DNA from: Scenedesmus sp. ARA3
Lineage: Eukaryota; Chlorophyta; Chlorophyceae; Sphaeropleales; Scenedesmaceae
Assembly (NCBI GenBank): GCA_004335835.1
Contig: RWJK01001204.1
Coordinates: 1 to 14,901, forward strand
Reading direction: 5' to 3'
Length of the DNA: 14,901 nucleotides
Below, in pieces: positions 1 through 7,000 of the stretch. The notes under the pieces are model-generated. The model was not told the origin of the DNA and did not search any database. It saw only the letters and a list, made by a program, of their open reading frames with translations. The stretch's first letter is position 1. The number at the start of each line of letters is the position of its first letter. The position numbers were made by a program, and so were the translations under genes.

Positions 1-1928
1 GCGTGCCCTGCTGGCAGTGCTACTGAGGAGGCTGGCAGCACAGACATCAGCCAGTGCACAGGTGAGATTAGGGTGATTAGGGTGAGATTAGGGTGAGATT
101 AGGGTTAAGGGGGTGCCCCTAATCCTAAATCCAAAACCTAAACCCTAGAGGAGGCTGGCAGCACTGACATCGGCCAGTGCACAGGTGAGCGGCTGGCACA
201 GTTGGGGGGTCTCCGGGTCCAGCCTTGCTTGAAGGTGCGTGCGTGTGCATGTACTTTCTAGACACGTCCGTTTACGGTTGTGTGGCAGGCAGTGGATCAT
301 TCTCAGCACGCCAGCCGTGCTGTTCACATGTGATGTAGTAGTATTCAAGCAACCCAAGCATAGCTGTGACCAGCAACCCAACAGATTGTTTGCTCTCACT
401 GGGCTGCGATCCCTGGTCACTGCCACTGTGTAATGTAAAACAGCCTAGCAATGGCTTGCCTGCTGTACGGCTGAGGCCTCACGCTCCACCACATCCTTAG
501 AAACAGGTGGCTTCTAAAGGTGTACCATTGAAGACTACTGACACGCCTTGCTGCTGCCGCCGTTGATGATGCCTGCAGTGTGCACCCGGGGCAAGGGCCG
601 CTCCTCAAGTGCATACGGCCAGTGTGATGCTTGCCTCCGCGGATCCTTCAATGACGGCCAATCTACCAACCCCTTGGAAGGCAACAGCCGCAGCAGCTGG
701 GAGTGCATTGTGTGTCCTTCCAAGACCTTCACATATGTAGCCCAGGGGGACTTTGTGAGCAGCAGCACAACAGTGTCACCAGGCAGTACATCAGCTGACC
801 AGTGCGCACCCATCAACGTCCAGCTGGTGAGAAATGATGCACATTCTGTGTGCATGTTTTAGATGTCATTGTTGTCAGCTTACTTGCTGCTGTTCACACA
901 CATGCCCTACCTGCTGTTGCACCAACACATGCAGCCGCAAGTAGCAGTGTCGCATGACATAGCTTGCACAGCTGACAATATTTAAAAATCCTTTGCAGCG
1001 AACCTCACACACATGCATGCGCTTACGAATGTATGGTGCTGCCCCTCTGCTGCTGTACGCTTACGAATGTATGGTGCTGCCCCTCTGCTGCTGTGCGCTT
1101 ACGAATGTATGGTGCTGCCCCTCTGCTGCTGTGCGCAACTCACAGACACTGTCAGCGATGCCCTGTGATGCAGTATGCCTGCTGCACCTGCACAGCCCCC
1201 CTCAGCCTGCCTCACACACAGTGTGTGCTGCTGCCCCTCTGCTGCTGTGCGCAACACTCTTGCAGGATGCTTCTGCCGGCACCTCAATCTTCAGCGGCTA
1301 TGTCACTCCCTCTGAATCAAACGGCGTCACCAGCCACGCCGCCACAACCTTGGACAGCTGTGTGGAGGCCTGCACACAAACCGAGGCCTGCCACTTTGCT
1401 GAGTTCCGTTACACCGATAACTCTGGCGACTACACTCCTGGCTGCTTCCTGTTTGCATCCTCTACTGCTGGCAGCAGCAGCGACCGTGCAGTGTACTACA
1501 AGCTGCCACCCACACTGGATGTGTCGGCATCAAGTATGCAGATGGCAAGCGTGCAGATTGCAGGCCTGTCTGCGCCTCAAGCAGCCTCTGTCAGTTTTGC
1601 AGGCCTCGGCCCTGCAGCCCCCACAAGCGGCAGCAGCAGCAGCACGGTGAGGGCCCAAAGTGTAGCATTTGGCTTGTATGTGAAGCACAGCTATGCAGCA
1701 AGCACAGTGCTGCCCTTTGACAGCGCTACCTTGCAGACAGCATCTAGCCGTTCTGCTGCAGCAGCGGCGTGTGACATGTTGGCTGCCTGCTGGGGTTTTG
1801 TTGAGGTTTCTGCTGGCAGCTATGCCCTCAAGTCTGGAAATGACCTGGTGGGCAGCCGCACTGTGATCAATGCAATGAAGGCAAGCGAGGCGCTGTCAGT
1901 TGCTAGCAGCCGCATTGTGCAGCCTTGA
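1..1928 (+). CDS. Gene A (3' part): cysteine-rich protein with ephrin-receptor-like repeats and two PAN-like modules
   Basis: This gene is partial; its 5' end lies outside the window. Exons are 1-61, 579-826 and 1266-1928, with a TGA stop at 1926-1928. Intron 62-578 is phase 1 (GTGAG...CTGCAG) and intron 827-1265 is phase 0 (GTGAGA...TTGCAG). The first exon reads CPAGSATEEAGSTDISQC, the typical CPxG...C unit of ephrin-receptor-like (GCC2/GCC3) repeats. Exon 2 continues with spaced Cys pairs (CDAC, CIVC). Exon 3 loses that pattern and holds two PAN/Apple-like modules: one around 1338-1515 with SCVEACTQTEACHF, one around 1755-1890 with CDMLAACWGFVE. A Ser/Ala/Gly-rich linker joins them. A secreted or cell-surface adhesive role is inferred from the domains only. 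The architecture matches gene B but lacks its long Pro/Ala/Ser tail. The exon chain is secure; the family names are moderately sure. Confidence 0.75.
25..189 (+). repeat. Direct duplication of an exon end plus splice donor
   Basis: Bases 25-66 and 148-189 are 42-base copies with only two mismatches. Each covers the last part of gene A's first exon and the donor GGTGAG. The telomere-like array lies between them. The first copy is joined in frame to the upstream CPAG unit, so the donor at 62 is the likely functional one. Reading on from copy one meets a TGA inside the array, so copy two is probably an intronic relic. Confidence 0.9.
62..148 (+). repeat. Head-to-head telomere-like array inside an intron
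   Basis: TTAGGG occurs at 68-73, 77-82, 88-93 and 99-104. It is followed by the opposite strand sense: CCCTAA at 117-122, CCTAAA at 124-129, and CCTAAACCCTA at 137-147. The G-rich half is built from 11-, 9-, 11- and 11-base units of GTGAGATTAGG that start exactly at the donor at 62. The C-rich half resembles the (CCCTAAA)n telomere of plants and many green algae. The array is interstitial and degenerate, not a chromosome end, because coding sequence continues on both sides. Confidence 0.8.
185..578 (+). other. Rest of gene A intron 1
   Basis: Beyond the duplicated exon end this stretch shows no convincing coding pattern. It ends in GATGATGCCTGCAG, which supplies the acceptor for exon 579-826. 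Two TGTAA motifs near 429-437 (TGTAATGTAAA) look like algal polyadenylation signals, but here they lie in an intron. Confidence 0.6.
1021..1134 (+). repeat. 38-base minisatellite, three tandem copies, in gene A intron 2
   Basis: Copies lie at 1021-1058, 1059-1096 and 1097-1134. They begin GCTTACGAATGTATGG and end in GCTGCTGTGC (the first ends GTAC). They are identical apart from that one base. A 27-base piece of the unit's end recurs at 1229-1255, just before the intron's acceptor at 1265. The array reads through as ORF in two frames, but it lies wholly within the phase-0 intron 827-1265. Confidence 0.95.
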
Positions 1929-2061
1929 TTTCTGGGATTAACAGCACAAGAATGTGTTGGGTGTGGCTGTGAAAGGAGCAGCACTACAATTTACGGCTGA
2001 TACATGCGCAGACACGAGTTGGTTGCTTTGGGAACCACTGAGAACAGTGGTGCATTTAGTG

Positions 2062-2280
2062 GTGAGTAAAGTGGCACACATGGTGGGTGCAGCACAACAG
2101 CATATGAACGCCTGCCTAACACGACTGAACCGTGTTCCAGTACAGGCAGCATCAGCACGCTGCACAGCCATGCATATGCTAGCAGCTGCTGCAGTAGCAG
2201 CAACATGAGTCTTCTTAACAAGGCGTTTTGGATTGGTTTATTTCTTCTTTCTTCTTTCTGTCTTTGTTTCTTTCTTGCAG
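2062..2280 (+). other. Probable intron in the gene A 3' UTR
   Basis: A consensus donor GTGAGTAAAG at 2062 is matched by the strongest pyrimidine tract in the window (about 2236-2276, TTTCTTCTTTCTTCTTTCTG and onward) and a TTGCAG acceptor ending at 2280. Both lie after the TGA at 1926-1928, so the simplest reading is a 3' UTR intron. If instead it joins coding sequence, the downstream exon could read PGCVGIHCIASCWQCCTA before a TGA, or LVVLESTVLPVAGNAV in another frame. I could not connect either to gene A without passing a stop. Confidence 0.5.
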
Positions 2281-3028
2281 CCTGGTTGTGTTGGAATCCA
2301 CTGTATTGCCAGTTGCTGGCAATGCTGTACTGCCTGAGGTTGTGTCATCTCCTGCACAGCACTTGATATGTTCCTCTTGGTTCAGCAGTTGTTGCTGCTA
2401 ACGGCTTCAAAGGTGTGCAGCTTGCCTTTGTTTCTACAGATTTTTCTTGAGCATTCTTTGACGGTGCTCATCATTGTTTATCTCAGAGACCGCAGAGCAC
2501 AGGACGGTCATTGTCGTGACTTTCATCCTTGCTGAATATGTAGAACGATCCGCTGCAGAGATATGTGATAGTGCACAATGCGGTTTGTTTGATTGATGGC
2601 TATCATATACATGCATGGCAGTGAAGGGCAGCCACCGCAATGCTTGCAGGCACCGCACAGCAGTGCTCTCTCAGATCTGAGACCCTCCTCTAGAGCAGGG
2701 CCTCCTTCAGCTGCTGCAGGGCATGTGGCAGGTGCTGCTGCATCACATTTTCGACAGCTGGTGCTGTCGTGAAAGGCAACATGATGGTGATGATGCAATG
2801 CCACACTGTTCACATAACCCGAGTTTTGTGCCCCCTGTCTCAACCATGCGTTGTCATCTTGTCCGGTGCCTGAAAAGCCCCAAGCTGTGCATGCAGCTTT
2901 GACACATGCGTGCAGATAGCATAAATATGCAATATCAAATGCAGTACATACAGCAGCCTGCTACGGTAGCACTGCATCAAGCAGCTGAAAATGCGTATGG
3001 GTTGGCACGGCGCCCTATCCGGGTCGGG

Positions 3029-3042
3029 GGTCACTAGTGACC
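3029..3042. repeat. Perfect 14-base palindrome
   Basis: GGTCACTAGTGACC reads the same on both strands. A GAATTC follows directly at 3043-3048. It could be a protein-binding dyad or chance. It is not part of any gene model. Confidence 0.7.
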
Positions 3043-3294
3043 GAATTCTGGCCAGTACTGCCTGCGGCAGCGTCGAGGGATTGGGCAGTACTGTGTGCAG
3101 CAATTGCCAGGCGGCGCTGCAACCATAGCCAGCGCTTGCTCTGTTGCAGAACTTGTCTGATACTGTTGCAGGATCAGGATGAGCACTACTGGCAGCATGC
3201 CAGGAAATATGTACTGCTCAGCGAGTGTTACCAGCCTGGTCACTGACCTGGTAGCATCAGTTATGATGCCACCTGAGGCTGTGCATAACTTTGG

Positions 3295-3320
3295 GACCCG
3301 CCGGGTCATAATCGGATTAT
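3295..3320. repeat. Two adjacent 13-base odd palindromes
   Basis: GACCCG-C-CGGGTC (3295-3307) is followed without a gap by ATAATC-G-GATTAT (3308-3320). Each could fold into a six-pair stem, less any pairs lost to the loop. There is no U-tract, and the setting is eukaryotic, so a bacterial-type terminator does not apply. The function is unknown. Confidence 0.7.
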
Positions 3321-3509
3321 GCAGGCTGCAGACACTGCGTTAGTGGCTGCAGGAGGCTGCGTCTGGCCACCAAATTCATGTCAAGCATTGGCATACGTTT
3401 TGCATGAATGGCACACCAGCCACAGCTGCAGAGCGGGGCCACTGTCACATGTGACAGTGTATACTGTGCTGTGACAGCAGCGCACATGTGCGTGTACAGT
3501 GAGGCTCAC

Positions 3510-3658
3510 TGTAACAGCGTAATGAGCAGCACCAGGGCACCACAGCGCTGCTAGGGCGATGTGCAAGGGAAATAAAACAAACTGCAATCGCAATTTTAGC
3601 AAAGACAATACATGCAGTCGACGGACTGCTTTGAGGGCAGATCTACGTTTGAATGTAA
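3510..3658 (+). terminator. Candidate TGTAA polyadenylation signals for gene A
   Basis: TGTAA occurs at 3510-3514 and 3654-3658. UGUAA is the usual poly(A) signal in volvocine and scenedesmacean algae. These are the first matches I see downstream of gene A's stop, more than 1.5 kb away. The 3' UTR would be very long, so assignment is weak. Confidence 0.25.
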
Positions 3659-3768
3659 CACACTTGTTAGTAACTCGAGGGTTCAACACAAGTCTCCTGT
3701 TCAAATACAAGAAGCTCGACTCCCCTCTTTCAACAGCATCCGTTTGTTTCCATCTGCATCTAGTTCAT

Positions 3769-3778
3769 GCATATTTAG
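3769..3778 (+). promoter_or_regulatory. Weak TATA-like element upstream of gene B
   Basis: GCATATTTAG lies about 40 bases before the ATG at 3816. It is the most TATA-like string nearby, but it may be too close to the start codon for a normal 5' UTR. No other promoter element was recognised. Confidence 0.2.
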
Positions 3779-3815
3779 TCGATTCTGCATCATTTAGCAC
3801 AGTGCACCGTTAGTC

Positions 3816-4056
3816 ATGACGCCTCGAATCGGTTTGTGCGTGTTGGGCGTGCTGCTGCTTTGCAGCACCGTCTTAGCCGAGCCGGTTTCAAGTCGAAAGC
3901 TGCTACAAAGAGCAGTGAAAAACTGCACACAGCTGCATCCGCAGTGCCGCAGCTGCTCGGTGCTGGGCACACACAGTATCACCAACAGCACTGCTATGAC
4001 ATGCCTAGCCTGCTCACCACCCGCCTACCGAGTAACAGTAAACTCACTATCGTGCG
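3816..4056 (+). other. Gene B exon 1: signal peptide and first Cys cluster
   Basis: The ATG at 3816 opens a 21-residue hydrophobic leader ending VLA, a normal signal-peptidase context. The mature part starts EPVSSRKLLQ and carries Cys-rich CTQLHPQCRSC and CLACSPPAYR. The exon ends in phase 1 at donor GTAAGG (4057). The next exon supplies E-C (CSPGYYLLSGSC), which confirms the join. Confidence 0.8.
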
Positions 4057-7000
4057 GTAAGGGAGAAGGGACTTCGTCTTGCTTCACTTGCTCTTCCAAG
4101 CAGCAGCATCCAGAGGAGCAGCAGCAAGGCTTGCAGGATGACAAGATCCATGCTCTGCTGCTTATCTATGATGCCTAACTTTTAGACCTCAATCCCACTC
4201 TTCTGCAGGCACGTGTGCTGCTCTTCTGCAACAAGCACTCACCTCTGATACACTTTGCTCCCCAAGAGTATTGACCTGCTACACACTTGCTGTTTGCCTC
4301 TTCACCACCCATGCAGAATGTTCCCCCGGATACTACCTTCTCAGCGGCTCCTGCATCCCTTGTGGCAAGGGTGGCTACTGCAGCGGTGGTGACATCTCTC
4401 GCCTGTCCTGCGGCACTTACCTGACCACCAAGTCCGCCACAGCATCAAACGGCACTGCTTGCATCACCCTGCCTGGCGTTGCCTTCATGACAGGCCCATC
4501 AACTGCAGCACCATGCCCTGTGGCCACTTACAACACTGGCAGCAACCAACGAAACTGCACAGGTGAGAAGGCGCGAGGTCCGCAGGCAACAAGAAAACCC
4601 TGATTGAGTATCGCCTGTCATGCAAGTATCCTTGCCCACCTCCTGCAGGACAGCTGTCCTGCAAAGGGCATGGGCCATATAACCATTGCTGCGGTTGCAC
4701 TGCTGCAAGGTGCAGCTGTCTAGGCAGTAACGTTTTGATGCATGCAGTACCGACTGCTGTGTCATGCTTCCTGCAAGCAACCAGGTGTCCTTGCTGTAGG
4801 AACTTGTCCTGCAAGATGCAGGATCGGCTGGCTGCAGCAGGGTGCTGCAGTAATATGCTGCTTGCAGGAACCATGCCTGCATAGTGATATCAAGCAGTTT
4901 GTCATTTGCAGTTGTCCCACCCTTGCAGGAAGGATGTTTTCAAGCACTCGCGCACTAAAAGTGCCGTGCTTGCTTCTTATGTGCCTTGCAGAGTGCCCAG
5001 GCAGCCTAGGGCTCCAAGAGCGTAGCTGACTGCTCAGCACCTGCTGGCCACTTTTACCGGGTACGTGTGATGTCAGCATGTCAGGCTAGCAGCTAGTCAT
5101 CGTGTTTGTGGTGCTGACATCACATCCTGCGTATTGTGTTGTCTCAACATCTTTTCTGCAACTGTGTCTCGCACCAGCATGCATGCATCTGCACAGCATG
5201 ATGCTTGCGCCACCCAGGCCTAAAACTTCACACACTGCCTGCTGACCTGGCACTTGGCTGCTGCTGCTGCTGCAGGGCCAGCAAGCCATGCCATGCTCTG
5301 TGGGCACGTACAAGGAGGGCATCAACAAGAAGACATCCTGCAAGGCAACCGTGTCAAACTGATCCTGCAAGCAATTGAGTACGGCAGGAGCACATTTTTG
5401 CATGCAGCGCCTGTTCTGCCGTACCTACATGCACAGCATGCTGCACACGCTTGCTGCACACCTTGCCTTGTTGCAGCATGAAACATTGTGGTCATTGCTT
5501 TCGCATGATGCACACCTGTCCTGCAACCTGCAGGCTTGCCCACTTGGCACTACCACACCATCGACAGGCGCAACCACCGCGGCTGCATGCTCCGTTGTCC
5601 TGGCTGGCTACCAAGCTATCTTTGACACTGAGCGCCGTGTGATTGGAGCAGCACCCTGCCTAGTTGGCACCTTCAGCGCTGAAGGATCTGGTGTATGCAT
5701 GCCCTGCCCAGCTGGCCTCACAACACAGGTGTGTTCCTGCAGAACAGTGTCTCCGCAGCCGCAGCCGAAGTGCATACAGTCACCTGCGTGCCAGCTGCTT
5801 TTTATTGGGCGACTGCCCCATGCTGGCAACCCAGCTACATCTGAAGATGCACATATAGCCACACGCTGCTGCCCGAGTTTCCACTGCTGGTGCTGTCCTG
5901 CAGTCCACCAAGAGCATCAGCCCACACGCATGCCTCGCCCCTCCTGGTGTCGGCTACTACGCCACTGGCCTGCCCCAAGACTTCCTCAACGCCTCCTCAC
6001 CATCCAACAACTCCGAGCCAGCCACTGTGACCTGCCCGATTGGCTGGTTCAAGAGCGGGTTCAACACAGAGGAATGCAAGCCGTGCGGCGCAGGGCTGCT
6101 CACTGACAAGCCAGGTGCCACTGCAGAGGACGATTGCTTCCTCCCTGCAGGTTGGGGCAGCAAGGCCAGCGACAGCGGAGACCTGGTGGCCAGCAAGTGC
6201 GTGTTTGGCACGTATGGTGTCGCTGTGCCGCGCTATGGCCTGACTCCTTCGGCTTGCCAGGTGAGCAGCATTGGCTGCTGTTGTGGGTGTTCAGCACAGC
6301 AGCTGTGGGGCATGTGGCAGGCTTGTGGCTGCTAATGAAGTGCATGGTGCCGGCACATATAAAGCATGGGACAAGGACAGGCTGTGTTTACAAAGATCGT
6401 AAAAGATCTACGTGCATAGCAAGCAGGTGCAGATGGCCAGATCACATGCATCGCTTGCACTTGCGATGTCAGCACTTCAACGCTCACAACGAAACTACTG
6501 GTATGGACAGGCAGCACCCTGACGGCTGCATTGCCTGCTGCACCTCCTCCTGCTGCTGCTGCTGCTGCTGCTAACAGCCCTGCCCTGAGGACACCACAAC
6601 CCCCTATGTTCTGGGCCTAGCACTGAACGCCAGCGAGCGCGAGGCAGCGGCCGAGTCCATGCTGTTCACCTCCATCGCCAACTGCAGCAACCTGCCAGGC
6701 TATGGATGGGCGAATGGCATTGCATCTGAGTGCCCTGCGGGCTATTACAACGCTGGTTTCGACTTGAGGTACGTGATGCACACAATGCACCGCCCAGCTG
6801 CCGCAGCAAGCCTTGTCTCCGCAGCCAGACCCCTGCAAGGTCGACAGCTTTGTTCACAACCATTTGCGCTTCCATATTTACAAGGCGCTCATTGCACTTT
6901 TCAGTTCTGCTTACACTGAAACTATGCTGCCTGCAGGCCGTGCGCGCAGTGTGGATAGGGCCTCACAACAGCTCGCTCAGGGTCCACCAATGTCTACGAC

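Larger units (their letters stand above)
2281..3815. other. 3' UTR and intergenic spacer between genes A and B
   Basis: No ORF here shows the cysteine spacing, codon choice or splice structure of its neighbours on either strand. The stretch holds two palindromic elements, possible TGTAA polyadenylation signals at 3510-3514 and 3654-3658, and ordinary mixed-composition DNA. The end of gene A's transcript and the promoter of gene B must both lie here or just upstream. Confidence 0.5.

Noticed and set aside
993..1265. N-terminal extension of the ORF ending at 1928
   Set aside because: It is the minisatellite inside intron 827-1265. The phase-0 splice from 826 to 1266 gives a continuous family-like protein.
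1926..1928. TGA as selenocysteine, with gene A continuing
   Set aside because: The frame after the TGA runs only about 24 codons to another TGA and lacks family motifs. No selenocysteine element was identified.
3029..3048. Vector or cloning junction (ACTAGT next to GAATTC)
   Set aside because: No polylinker or vector sequence surrounds these sites, and six-base sites occur often by chance.
3260..3325. tRNA-like fold around GGGTCATAATCGGATTA
   Set aside because: CATAATC recalls a tRNA-Met anticodon loop, but no T-arm (GGTTC..) or matching acceptor and D arms are present.
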